A DNA stretch of 45,298 nucleotides from Rahnella bruchi (lineage in GTDB: Bacteria; Pseudomonadota; Gammaproteobacteria; Enterobacterales; Enterobacteriaceae), in NCBI RefSeq assembly GCF_003614975.1, contig NZ_QZWI01000023.1, positions 1 through 45,298 of the forward strand. Direction: 5' to 3'. A program made the translations under genes and the position numbers. How positions within the stretch are numbered: position 1 is the first letter of the stretch; the number at the start of each line of letters is the position of its first letter. Under the pieces are notes generated by a model, which searched no databases, was not told the origin of the DNA, and saw only the letters and a list, made by a program, of their open reading frames with translations. This document shows positions 9,372-17,820 of this stretch, piece after piece.

Positions 9372-10691
9372 TTATTCGTAGAACCGATATTTTTCTCTTA
9401 GTTTGAGATACCTGTCGATACCCGGCTGCCAATGGGTTTCAACCATTTTTACCGTATCATCCACGTTCAGGCCCTGCAGGTCAGCCTGCTGCAGAAGCTC
9501 CGGCAATTTGCTGGTGCCGGTCAGTTTAGCAAGCCAGGTGGGACGCAGCAGGAATATCGAATCCTGGTAGTCTAAATAGTTTTCTTCTTGCGTTGGGTTA
9601 GCAACCATACTGTAACCCGCCTTATTAAAGCGCTGCCACCAGTCGACAAAATTGTAAATACTCGGCCTGATAGACGTGAGCTCCTGGGCGTTAAACCGCT
9701 CGCCGCAGACTTCTTTTCCCGCCTGAGGCCAGCCAAGTTTTTTCTGTTTTATATCAACATGATAACATGTGTTGATATAAAACTGACGATCGGGGAATCC
9801 CAGTTGCTCAAATGGATAATCGGATCCTCTGCCGCTATTCAAACTGGTTGCTTCAAATAGCCCTAATGACGGGTAGAGTTGCACAGCCAGGTCGCTGCGA
9901 AGATTCGGCGAAGGCCAGACCGGCAGCGAATAGGGCATGTCATGCTTGTAGCCACTCATCTCAATCACCTTTACGTCCTGGGGTGTAAACCGCCAGTTGC
10001 TATCGCCATAGGCGGCACTATGAATATCGGCAAACTGCGTAAGCCAGCCTTCGCCCACAATCATGCGGGCGAACTCACCTGAGGTCAGACCGTGCACCAT
10101 GGGGATCGGATGTATCCCGATGCCAGAGATATTGTTCGCTTCCAGAATCGGTCCGTAAACATATTGGCCCAGCGGATTTGGCCTGTCGAAAACCATAAAT
10201 TGCTTATGGTGCAACTGCAGACTTTCCAGCATGTGGTGCATCGAGATCGTGTAAGTGTAAAACCGTACACCGACGTCCTGCAGGTCGTAAATGACAATAT
10301 CGACATCCGCTAACTGTTCCGCCGTTGGGTGAGCCCGCGAGCGCCCATCGGCATCCTTTCCATATAGCGAAATAATCGGTAGCCCGGTTTTCACATCCTT
10401 ATGATCATCATCGCCGAGGCCAGTATCGGCATTGCCGCGAATGCCATGTTCAACGGAATATAACGTGGTGACCTTGAAGTGATATTTTTCCTGCTCGCTT
10501 AACAATTTATCTATGGTGTGTAACCTGTCTTTATTGAGCGAACTTTGGTTAACCATCAACCCTACCCGTTTATTAAACAACAGCGGTCCATATATGTTGT
10601 CCCGATCAACGCCTAATTGAATATCACTCCCTGCGTTAGCAGAGTTCACCATCGTGATCAGTAAGAGCAAACCGAGTAAAACGTGTCGCAT
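9372..10691 (-). CDS. namZ: NamZ-type exo-beta-N-acetylmuramidase (DUF1343)
   Basis: A 439-residue exported enzyme of the DUF1343/YbbC family, which removes terminal MurNAc from the non-reducing end of peptidoglycan chains (NamZ of Bacillus subtilis and Tannerella). Residues 1-20 are a signal peptide (cleavage after ANA). The family signature EHGIRG carries the expected catalytic Glu81, followed by family motifs DLQDVGVRFYTY and FDRPNPLG. AGGAG precedes the ATG. It is the last gene of a three-gene operon, 17 bases after the porin gene. Working with the NagZ-type enzyme upstream, it would split GlcNAc-MurNAc chains into monosaccharides in the periplasm or outside, feeding MurP/MurQ encoded nearby. 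Confidence 0.85.
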   Translation of the reverse strand: MRHVLLGLLLLITMVNSANAGSDIQLGVDRDNIYGPLLFNKRVGLMVNQSSLNKDRLHTIDKLLSEQEKYHFKVTTLYSVEHGIRGNADTGLGDDDHKDVKTGLPIISLYGKDADGRSRAHPTAEQLADVDIVIYDLQDVGVRFYTYTISMHHMLESLQLHHKQFMVFDRPNPLGQYVYGPILEANNISGIGIHPIPMVHGLTSGEFARMIVGEGWLTQFADIHSAAYGDSNWRFTPQDVKVIEMSGYKHDMPYSLPVWPSPNLRSDLAVQLYPSLGLFEATSLNSGRGSDYPFEQLGFPDRQFYINTCYHVDIKQKKLGWPQAGKEVCGERFNAQELTSIRPSIYNFVDWWQRFNKAGYSMVANPTQEENYLDYQDSIFLLRPTWLAKLTGTSKLPELLQQADLQGLNVDDTVKMVETHWQPGIDRYLKLREKYRFYE

Positions 10692-10708
10692 TCCCTATCT
10701 CCTGATGG

Positions 10709-11785
10709 TTAGAAATTATGCCGTAGCTCCAGAGCCCAGAACCAAAAATTGTTACTGGTACGCTCACCGTTAGCCCAAGTGCGCTCCGGGCGATAATAAA
10801 CATCGGTGAAAATGGAGGTTTTTTGGGTAAAGGGATAAATAGACTGGAAACCAAAACGGCTACGGTCTTTTTCTTTATAAGTAAACTCTTCATTATTTGA
10901 ATTGCGGAAACTTTGCGTTCCACGGGTTAACGCCAAACGCGTATAAGGCATAAGGAGGAATCCGTCATCAAATTTATAACGATAAGTAGCCCAAAGGAAA
11001 TGCTCCTTATTATAGAGTGTATTTACCAGCTGTTCATCGATAAACAGATAGTTCAGCCACAGTGAGTTCTTTGAGTTAAAGGTGATATTAGCACCAGCGA
11101 AATGCTCATTAATCTGGCTCCAATCGCGTTTATATACCCCATATTCACCCTGTGCACGCGCATAGTCTAATTTACGGTCAATCAGACGAAATGACAGGCT
11201 GACGTTAAAACTGAGACTATCAGAATAGTGATACAGCGCCTGCGGGCGAATCCAAATCTCGTGACGTTCTTCCCCTTTACGAATATCCCCTTTATACTCC
11301 GGCGCCGCCAACGCCGGAGTATTGATAGAGGCAAAATGCCAGTTATCGTTACGGTAGCCGACGCGTAGCTTAGTATTGCCGCTTTTGCCATTAATGGTAA
11401 AAGGGAAGGTGCGCGTTACCCCTGCCTGCCAACGCGTGCGGTCATACTCCTGGCTATTATCAATATAGGTTTTCAGGAACTGTACATCGTAAAGCCACAG
11501 GGAGTCATCCTGATAAATCCAGGCACCGGCGTAAGGCGAAGTCGCCATACTGCCTTGCAAAAACTTCCAGTTGTCGTCGCTGTCAATCTCCTGCTCGGTA
11601 CCTAAATAGGCTTCAATGTTCCAAGTTTGCTGCTGAGACTTTTCTTTATTATTCTTTTCTAACTGCTGAATATGTTGATTGAGCTTAAGGATTTCCTGGT
11701 CGTAATCAATTTCGAACTCATCCGCGTTAGCCGTCCATGCAAAAAAAAAGCTGCTGCACAGAACTAATTTCGCTGTAGTTTTCAC
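10709..11785 (-). CDS. OmpG-like outer-membrane porin
   Basis: A 358-residue outer-membrane protein with a GTG start (AAGGAG nine bases upstream) and a signal peptide ending ANA (residues 1-21). A short coiled-coil-like stretch (about residues 28-50, EILKLNQHIQQLEKNNKE) comes before a barrel rich in alternating aromatic strands, ending in RHNF, a Phe-terminated signal for the BAM complex. Size and pattern fit an OmpG-type monomeric porin for oligosaccharides, but I cannot confirm the family by eye. It lies 21 bases after the nagZ-like gene and 17 before namZ, so a role in admitting muropeptide sugars is likely. The N-terminal coiled coil is unusual for OmpG. Confidence 0.65.
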   Translation of the reverse strand: MKTTAKLVLCSSFFFAWTANADEFEIDYDQEILKLNQHIQQLEKNNKEKSQQQTWNIEAYLGTEQEIDSDDNWKFLQGSMATSPYAGAWIYQDDSLWLYDVQFLKTYIDNSQEYDRTRWQAGVTRTFPFTINGKSGNTKLRVGYRNDNWHFASINTPALAAPEYKGDIRKGEERHEIWIRPQALYHYSDSLSFNVSLSFRLIDRKLDYARAQGEYGVYKRDWSQINEHFAGANITFNSKNSLWLNYLFIDEQLVNTLYNKEHFLWATYRYKFDDGFLLMPYTRLALTRGTQSFRNSNNEEFTYKEKDRSRFGFQSIYPFTQKTSIFTDVYYRPERTWANGERTSNNFWFWALELRHNF

Positions 11786-11806
11786 TATCCAAAACTCCTT
11801 TTTTAA

Positions 11807-13675
11807 TCAGAATGTTAATCCATGGCCACGGGAATAAAGTAATCGGCTATTATCGGGTGTTTTAATCTCTACCGGTAATTTACCCTGGGGAGAAGCAAGC
11901 ACAGTGCTTTTTCCTGCCGGCCCCATGAACAGTGTTCTTAATCCGCTACGAATATTTGTCTCGAGGCTGTTTCTAATATTATTGGTCACGTCGAATCCCG
12001 TGATGCCATAGATTGCAATATTGGCATCTACGTTGGTTAAATAAGCGATGTCATACGGATTACGGGAAGAGATAACCACCAGTGGAATTTTATGTTCTTT
12101 TGCGACATCGATAATTCTCTGCGCGTTAGCCGGGTTGGTTTTCAGATTGTAAGTGGTAAGAATAATAAATTGTTGACCCGCAATTTGTTTTTCAATTTCA
12201 TTCTTTGTGAGTTGGTCCTGCCCAAGATTAACCACCTCATCGCTAACGTTCATGATGACGTGTAATTCTTTGCCAATCTGCGCCAAATGTTTATTGATTA
12301 ACTGATTACGTGGCTTTTCATCGGAGTAAACCAGTATGTTGTTCTCAGCTTTCAGCGGGAACGGCAATACCTGGTTGTTAACAATCAGTGTGATAGCTTG
12401 TGCCGAGATAGCATTTTCGAGCGATTTATGCATTTCAGAGCCGACAATTTTTTCTGCATGCTCGGCATCATGAGGGGCGGCAGAGATTTGCTTATTCAGT
12501 TTGGTAAACACGATGCGTTCAGCTGATTCGTGGATCCGTTTCCTGAGCTGCGGATTTTTCTGGGCTTCTTCTTTTAACGAGGCGTAGACCGCACCCAACT
12601 GCTCAATACTGGCGTCATCCTTGATTTCAAGTGGCATCAGAACGATGTCATTTCCTGCCAGAATGGCTTGTTTAATTGACCACAGGCGATCAAAATTACC
12701 GCTGATGGCGCCCATATCCATGGCATCCGTCAGAATCAAGCCTTTGAAATGGAGTTGATGACGCAAGATATCGGTCAGTATGGGTTTAGATAGCGTCGCA
12801 GGGGTACCAATTTTCTCACCGGTGATACTGGTAAGTTCAGTATTATCCAAAGCCGGTACAACAACGTGTGCCGTCATGATGGCGTCGGCGACGGGCATAA
12901 CGTCGACAAAGGGCTTGAGCTCGGTTTTATGCCATGAGGCTTTATCGGTATTGACAGTGGGTAATGCAAAGTGCGTGTCCGATGCCACGTTGCCATGGCC
13001 AGGGAAGTGCTTAAGCGAGGTCAAAACCGGATAATGGTGAATACCTTCGATATAGGCTTTAGCACTATTGCCGACGAGAAGAGGATCGTCAGAATAGGCT
13101 CGCACCCCGATGACAGGATTGTTTTGATTATTATTAACATCTACTACCGGGCCAAAGTTAAAATTAAACCCCAGGCTGGAAAGCTCATAACCATGAATTT
13201 TACCCGATTGCTCTGCGAGTTTTTGCGAGCCAGTGGCGCCTAATGCCATATTGCCTGGCATTTCAGTCCCTACTTGCAGGCGAGTTACATAACCACCTTC
13301 CTGGTCAGTACTAATAAATAACGGTAGGTTACTGCGGGCCGCCTGTAACGCATTGATTAGTTCTACCGTCTGAGGGGTATTAATAAGGTTTTCCCGAAAT
13401 AAAATCACGGAACCAAGATGGAACTCGTTGATGAGTTTTTTAACAGAATTATTCGCGACAGTAAATGGGCTCTTATCTGCGTTATTATTTTCACGCCATG
13501 AACGAATATCAATCATGAACATTTGGCCTAACTGTTCATCAAATGACATATTATTAACAATGTTTTTTGCGCTATCTTCAGGTGAATGCCAAAGTTTTTT
13601 TAATTCTATATCTGACAGTGTTGTTCCATGGCTGTAACTACTAAGTACTAACAACAGGGGTAATAAATTTTTCAT
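11807..13675 (-). CDS. Exported NagZ-type GH3 beta-N-acetylglucosaminidase
   Basis: A 622-residue glycoside hydrolase family 3 enzyme. Residues 1-17 look like a signal peptide, unlike the cytosolic NagZ of E. coli (about 340 residues). The catalytic TIM barrel shows KHFPGHG (222-228), the Asp-His dyad DTH (Asp233, His235) and nucleophile Asp317 in LTDAMDM. These positions correspond closely to the long, exported two-domain NagZ of Bacillus. A C-terminal alpha/beta domain of about 230 residues follows. It should release terminal GlcNAc from peptidoglycan chains outside the cytoplasm, alternating with NamZ. It is the first gene of the operon, and its leader carries a CRP-like site. Confidence 0.85.
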   Translation of the reverse strand: MKNLLPLLLVLSSYSHGTTLSDIELKKLWHSPEDSAKNIVNNMSFDEQLGQMFMIDIRSWRENNNADKSPFTVANNSVKKLINEFHLGSVILFRENLINTPQTVELINALQAARSNLPLFISTDQEGGYVTRLQVGTEMPGNMALGATGSQKLAEQSGKIHGYELSSLGFNFNFGPVVDVNNNQNNPVIGVRAYSDDPLLVGNSAKAYIEGIHHYPVLTSLKHFPGHGNVASDTHFALPTVNTDKASWHKTELKPFVDVMPVADAIMTAHVVVPALDNTELTSITGEKIGTPATLSKPILTDILRHQLHFKGLILTDAMDMGAISGNFDRLWSIKQAILAGNDIVLMPLEIKDDASIEQLGAVYASLKEEAQKNPQLRKRIHESAERIVFTKLNKQISAAPHDAEHAEKIVGSEMHKSLENAISAQAITLIVNNQVLPFPLKAENNILVYSDEKPRNQLINKHLAQIGKELHVIMNVSDEVVNLGQDQLTKNEIEKQIAGQQFIILTTYNLKTNPANAQRIIDVAKEHKIPLVVISSRNPYDIAYLTNVDANIAIYGITGFDVTNNIRNSLETNIRSGLRTLFMGPAGKSTVLASPQGKLPVEIKTPDNSRLLYSRGHGLTF

Positions 13676-13729
13676 TCCTATCTCCGCTATTTATTTTGGC
13701 CAGATTTTACGTGGCACTGCGGTTAATAA

Positions 13730-13745
13730 AGTGATGGTTATCACA
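13730..13745 (-). promoter_or_regulatory. CRP-like site upstream of nagZ-like operon
   Basis: AGTGA-N6-TCACA, one base from the TGTGA-N6-TCACA consensus, lies about 55 bases before the nagZ-like start. It suggests catabolite control of the operon. Confidence 0.5.
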
Positions 13746-13857
13746 GTTGTTCTATTCGTGCTTTAAGGGTTTTGGGGAATAAATACCTTTCTTTTCATAA
13801 TTAATATCATAAAAGGCGCACAGATCAGCGCTGAAATTAAGAATATTAAATCTTAGG

Positions 13858-13868
13858 TTGGAATAATT
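13858..13868. promoter_or_regulatory. TTGGAAT motif, possible MurR-like half-site
   Basis: TTGGAATAATT resembles the arms of the inverted repeat in front of the divergent regulator/murQ genes, suggesting the same repressor acts on both operons. A single half-site is weak evidence. Confidence 0.3.
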
Positions 13869-13933
13869 ATTGTGCTTTTCAACAAAAATTAGCCACTGAA
13901 GTACAGTTAGCGATCACACTTTTCGCGGCACAG

Positions 13934-14794
13934 TTAATCATTAAGCCTATTAATGGCCTGATGAGCATTCAATACCAGCGGCTTAGCGACCTCTTTACGA
14001 TGTTGCATAAGTGCCAGAAAAATTAAATCGCTGATCGTATTTTGTGCCGTACGTGAAGAGATAGAAGAGCTACGCCATTCGTTCTCTTCAGAGACACTTT
14101 CCAGTACATAGTCAGCTATCCTAGCGAGGGGGTTCTCTTTATCACCAGTAATAACAATCACTTTAGCTCCCCTAGATTTGGCCGACGTGGCGGCAATGCG
14201 CATGTCTTTTTTAGTGCCACTGAACGAAATGACAATTTGTACATCCTCCGCTGTGAGTGTGAGTGCAGTAGCAATCTGGACATGAAGATCGGCCTCTGAG
14301 AGACTGAAAATACCTATTTTCTGTAGTTTGTAGCTCAGATCTTTCGCCGTCAGTCCTGAGCCCCAAATACCGATGATTTGTACCCGGCGAGCCGCGTTAA
14401 TTGCCTCAACGGCCCTTTGTAAAATGGGGAAATTAATGCGGCGGGTGGTTTCTTCTATGGCGGCAGTTTTTTCATGAGCCAGTTTTTGTGCCATTAGCAT
14501 CAGCGAGTCCTCCGGAGAGATAGCATTGTGCAGTGCATGATGGGGATTATTCTTGTAAAGATTGTTGCGGCATAGCTCCCGGCTGAGGGCGAGCTTCATC
14601 GCAGGAAATCCCTTCATACCAATCTTCTGGCTGAATTTAACTATTGCTGACTGGCTTACGCCGGTCACTTCAGCGAAGGAGGAGGAGGACATATCCAGTA
14701 CTTTTTCGGGAAAATTAAGAATGTATCTGGCAATCTTCTTCTGGTTTTCAGCTAATTCTGGCAGTAGCCAGGTGATCTCATTTAGGACAGACAT
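13934..14794 (-). CDS. RpiR-family regulator, MurR-like
   Basis: A 286-residue protein with an N-terminal RpiR HTH (LNEITWLLPELAENQKKIARYIL, then SFAEVTGVSQSAIVKFSQKIG) and a C-terminal SIS sugar-phosphate-binding domain (about 125-250, with IIGIWGSG and ISFSGTKKD). The start was set at the ATG; an in-frame GTG 12 bases upstream lacks a better ribosome site. RpiR/MurR proteins repress MurNAc genes and respond to MurNAc-6-phosphate. It is divergent from murQ-murP and codirectional with the nagZ-like operon, so it probably controls both. Confidence 0.85.
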   Translation of the reverse strand: MSVLNEITWLLPELAENQKKIARYILNFPEKVLDMSSSSFAEVTGVSQSAIVKFSQKIGMKGFPAMKLALSRELCRNNLYKNNPHHALHNAISPEDSLMLMAQKLAHEKTAAIEETTRRINFPILQRAVEAINAARRVQIIGIWGSGLTAKDLSYKLQKIGIFSLSEADLHVQIATALTLTAEDVQIVISFSGTKKDMRIAATSAKSRGAKVIVITGDKENPLARIADYVLESVSEENEWRSSSISSRTAQNTISDLIFLALMQHRKEVAKPLVLNAHQAINRLND

Positions 14795-14833
14795 ACAAAT
14801 TCTCACAAGTTAAGTGGCGGATTATTCCATTGC

Positions 14834-14853
14834 TATTGGACATCATTCCAATA
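14834..14853. promoter_or_regulatory. Candidate MurR-like operator
   Basis: TATTGGA-N6-TCCAATA is a perfect 7-bp inverted repeat between the divergent regulator and murQ. A further ATTCCA lies just before it. Confidence 0.5.
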
Positions 14854-14916
14854 ACGTAATGTTTTGAAATAAAACACAAATATAATGTTTCCGCGCTTTC
14901 AAAACGCTGCTCTATT

Positions 14917-14933
14917 CTGTGTGAGACACACAG
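14917..14933. promoter_or_regulatory. Perfect palindrome upstream of murQ
   Basis: CTGTGTG-AGA-CACACAG, seven-base arms around three bases, lies 17 bases before the CRP-like site. It could be a second operator or a transcript-start hairpin. Confidence 0.4.
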
Positions 14934-14949
14934 CGAGAATACATTTTAT

Positions 14950-14965
14950 CGTGATGATTATCACA
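14950..14965 (+). promoter_or_regulatory. CRP site upstream of murQ
   Basis: CGTGA-N6-TCACA, with AT-rich flanks, matches the CRP consensus at nine of ten core positions and lies about 58 bases before the murQ start. This fits the known cAMP-CRP control of murQP in E. coli. Confidence 0.6.
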
Positions 14966-15022
14966 TAATTAAAATAAATAATTCCCTAACCTGATTGATA
15001 TATTTAACGAATGGAAGTCCTG

Positions 15023-15931
15023 ATGAACATTAATTTAAGCAAGATGGTGACTGAAAGCCGTAACCCGGCGACTGCGGCAATTGATACACTGCCGACCCTG
15101 GAGGTATTAACTGTTATCAACCATGAAGATAAGCAAGTGCCGGTGGCAGTAGAGGCTACCCTGCCACAGATAGCCAAAATAGTAGATAAAGTCGTCGAGG
15201 CTTTCGCTCAGGGTGGCAGACTTATCTATAGCGGTGCGGGAACCTCCGGACGTTTGGGGATCCTCGATGCCAGCGAATGTCCGCCGACCTATGGCACTCC
15301 GCGCGAGCAGGTAGTGGGTTTGATCGCGGGAGGACAGATAGCGATTTTGCAAGCGGTAGAAAATGCAGAGGACAGCCGTGAAATGGGGGAACAGGATCTA
15401 CGCAACCTGAATTTCAGCGCCCGCGATATCCTGGTGGGAATTGCGGCCAGTGGGCGCACACCCTATGTTTTGGGGGCCATGTCCTATGCGAAAAGCGTTG
15501 GCGCGACGGTTGCCTCTATCTCATGTAACCCGGGAAGTGAAATGAGCCAGGCGGCAGATATTGCTATCGAAGCCATTGTGGGGCCGGAAGTAGTTACCGG
15601 TTCATCGCGCATGAAAGCAGGTACAGCCCAAAAGCTCCTCCTCAATATGATTACCACCGGGGCTATGATCCGCAGTGGCAAGGTGTATGGCAACCTGATG
15701 GTGGATGTTGAGGCGACCAATGCCAAACTTTTCCAACGCCAAATCAATATCGTGGTTGAAGCAACACAATGTAGCCCGTCAGAAGCAGAGAGCGCACTTG
15801 AAGCGTGCAATCGCCATTGTAAAACGGCAATTTTGATGATTATCAGCGGCCTGTCTGCCGATGAGTCTGCAGAATTATTGAAGAAAAATAAGGGCTTTAT
15901 CCGTAATGCGCTCCAGGGAGTAAAGAGTTAA
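15023..15931 (+). CDS. murQ: N-acetylmuramic acid 6-phosphate etherase
   Basis: A cytoplasmic lyase that cleaves the lactyl ether of MurNAc-6-P, giving GlcNAc-6-P and D-lactate. It is 302 residues from the ATG preceded by GGAAG (another ATG lies 12 bases upstream). A SIS domain shows [20 protein letters not shown] with catalytic Glu85, the second acidic site in AVENAED (about Glu116), and [12 protein letters not shown]. Length fits the family (about 298). It lies two bases before murP, so the two form an operon. Its sugar phosphate supply comes from MurP, with MurNAc released by NamZ. Confidence 0.95.
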   Translation: MNINLSKMVTESRNPATAAIDTLPTLEVLTVINHEDKQVPVAVEATLPQIAKIVDKVVEAFAQGGRLIYSGAGTSGRLGILDASECPPTYGTPREQVVGLIAGGQIAILQAVENAEDSREMGEQDLRNLNFSARDILVGIAASGRTPYVLGAMSYAKSVGATVASISCNPGSEMSQAADIAIEAIVGPEVVTGSSRMKAGTAQKLLLNMITTGAMIRSGKVYGNLMVDVEATNAKLFQRQINIVVEATQCSPSEAESALEACNRHCKTAILMIISGLSADESAELLKKNKGFIRNALQGVKS

Positions 15932-15933
15932 TC

Positions 15934-17385
15934 ATGGCTAAAATTACTAGCTCACTAATACAGCAAATTTTGCTCTTCACCGGAGGGCGTGAAAACATCA
16001 TAATTTGCGGTAACTGCATGACGCGGTTAAGACTGACGCTAAAGGACCGAAATCTAGTTGAAAATGACAACCTGAAAAAACTCCCAGGGGTGATGGGGGT
16101 AGTCAATGGTGATGACCAACTGCAAATAATTCTCGGCCCTGGTAAGGCCCAAACGGCCAGTGAACTGCTGAACAAAGAGTTACTGATGACGGGCGGAGAA
16201 CCGGCTGAACAGGACAGCAATGCCGATTTACAATCCGTTGCCAGCCAACAAAAACAGCAGATGAAAGCGAAACAAAACAGCGCAGTGCATAACTTTCTGA
16301 CTAAGTTTGCCACTATTTTTACCCCGCTAATCCCAGGTTTTATCGCCGCTGGCCTGCTACTGGGCATTGCAACGCTGATTCAGCAGACGATGATAGTGGA
16401 GGACGTAGCCCCTTCTGCCTGGCTATTGCATCTTATCGCCTACATGAAAGTGTTCAGCATTGGGCTCTTTACCTTCCTTAGCATCCTGATTGGCTTTAAT
16501 ACTCAGAAAGCCTTCGGAGGAACGGGAGTAAACGGTGCAATTATCGCTTCGCTGTTTATCTTGCGCTACGTCCCTGAGGGGACAGTAGGTTACTACGCCG
16601 GGATGGATAATTTCTTCAGCCTTACCATTGATCCACGCGGAAATATTATCGGTGTGTTGTTGGCGTGTATTTTCGGAGCGTGGATTGAGCGTCAGGTACG
16701 TCGGGTTATTCCTGATAACCTGGATATGATCCTGACTTCGTCGATTACATTACTCATCACCGGCGCGGTAACTTTCGTCGTGATCATGCCTATAGGGGGG
16801 GAACTCTTCAAAGGCATGTCTTGGTTGTTTATCCATCTTAACGGTAATCCTTTTGGCACTGCCGTTTTAGCCGGGGTATTCCTGATTGCCGTCGTCTTCG
16901 GTATCCATCAAGGTTTTGTGCCAGTTTACTTCGCGCTGATGGATGCTCAAGGCTTTAACTCACTGTTTCCCATCCTTGCTATGGCCGGTGCAGGGCAAGT
17001 CGGGGCCGCACTAGCGCTGTTTGTCCGCTCACCCAAAGGCTCTGTGCTGCGCACTCAAATTAAAGGTGCTATTTTCCCGGGGCTTCTGGGAATAGGTGAA
17101 CCGCTGATTTATGGCGTTACATTGCCGCGTCTGAAACCTTTTATCACCGCTTGTATCGGCGGCGGCATAGGCGGTTTCTTTATCGGTCTGGCTGCCTGGC
17201 TTGGAGTTCCGGTAGGGCTAAATACCGTGTTCGGTCCGTCTGGTCTGGTATCTATTCCGCTGATGACCTCTCATCAGGGCATTTTCATTGGTATGGCGGT
17301 ATATGTAGTGGCTCTCCTTATCGCTTACCTCGCCGGGTTTATTCTCACCTGGTTCTATGGTAGTAAAAATATTGATTTAAGCTAA
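15934..17385 (+). CDS. murP: PTS N-acetylmuramic acid transporter IIBC
   Basis: A 483-residue inner-membrane permease that imports and phosphorylates MurNAc. The N-terminal IIB domain (about 1-90) carries the phospho-Cys28 in GNCMTRLR. A Gln/Lys-rich linker (about 95-120) follows, then a IIC domain of some ten membrane segments with the PTS signature [14 protein letters not shown]. There is no IIA domain, as in E. coli MurP, which borrows IIA-Glc (Crr). It is the second gene of the murQP operon. Confidence 0.92.
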   Translation: MAKITSSLIQQILLFTGGRENIIICGNCMTRLRLTLKDRNLVENDNLKKLPGVMGVVNGDDQLQIILGPGKAQTASELLNKELLMTGGEPAEQDSNADLQSVASQQKQQMKAKQNSAVHNFLTKFATIFTPLIPGFIAAGLLLGIATLIQQTMIVEDVAPSAWLLHLIAYMKVFSIGLFTFLSILIGFNTQKAFGGTGVNGAIIASLFILRYVPEGTVGYYAGMDNFFSLTIDPRGNIIGVLLACIFGAWIERQVRRVIPDNLDMILTSSITLLITGAVTFVVIMPIGGELFKGMSWLFIHLNGNPFGTAVLAGVFLIAVVFGIHQGFVPVYFALMDAQGFNSLFPILAMAGAGQVGAALALFVRSPKGSVLRTQIKGAIFPGLLGIGEPLIYGVTLPRLKPFITACIGGGIGGFFIGLAAWLGVPVGLNTVFGPSGLVSIPLMTSHQGIFIGMAVYVVALLIAYLAGFILTWFYGSKNIDLS

Positions 17386-17394
17386 TGGCTTTCT

Positions 17395-17420
17395 TCCCCC
17401 TTCATTAAAAAGAAGGGGGA
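17395..17420 (+). terminator. Hairpin after murP
   Basis: TCCCCCTTC and GAAGGGGGA form a perfect 9-bp stem with an AT-rich loop, 10 bases beyond the murP stop. No U-run follows, so it may stabilise the 3' end rather than terminate alone. Confidence 0.55.
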
Positions 17421-17820
17421 GTAGCGACTTTAATTCTGCCCTTGCGTTCTCTGCTCCTCCCTTTACCCTCCCCTCGGTATATGTAGTGGCATAGTGAACT
17501 TGGTTACCAAAATAGAGGGGTAACATCACCTCATAGTCAAAACAAGTGACATTATGATCCGACGTAACAGATGTACTCCGCCGGTAATTTTATTAATGCT
17601 CAACTGTTTGGATAATGAAAGAAACCTACCTTGTAGGGCTTGCGAAAATAACGTAAGCAATCCGTAATTCATTGTCATATTTTCCGAAAATCAAATATTG
17701 GCCGCTGAACCTCCGATATATCCCACAGTCTGTTAGCGAGGTTGTTTCTTCTGATAGCAAAATCTTTTGTTAACAGGAATTTTTGTTAGTTGGAAAACGG
17801 CGAGCACGTATCACATGACA
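17421..17820 (+). other. 400-base gap between murP and bamA paralogue, with possible sigma-E promoter
   Basis: No gene is visible. TGAACCT at 17706 and TCTGT at 17729, 16 bases apart, resemble a sigma-E promoter (GGAACTT, TCTGA) and would start transcription near 17740. A 16-base stretch at 17475-17490 repeats part of murP (17297-17312). The promoter is inference, drawn from the known sigma-E control of bamA genes. Confidence 0.3.

Noticed and set aside
14862-14876. GTTTT-N5-AAAAC inverted repeat in the murQ leader
   Set aside because: Low-complexity AT sequence; chance pairing is likely compared with the two stronger palindromes nearby.
17297-17490. 16-base repeat shared by murP and the gap after it (17297-17312 and 17475-17490)
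   Set aside because: No surrounding similarity; too short to claim a duplication.
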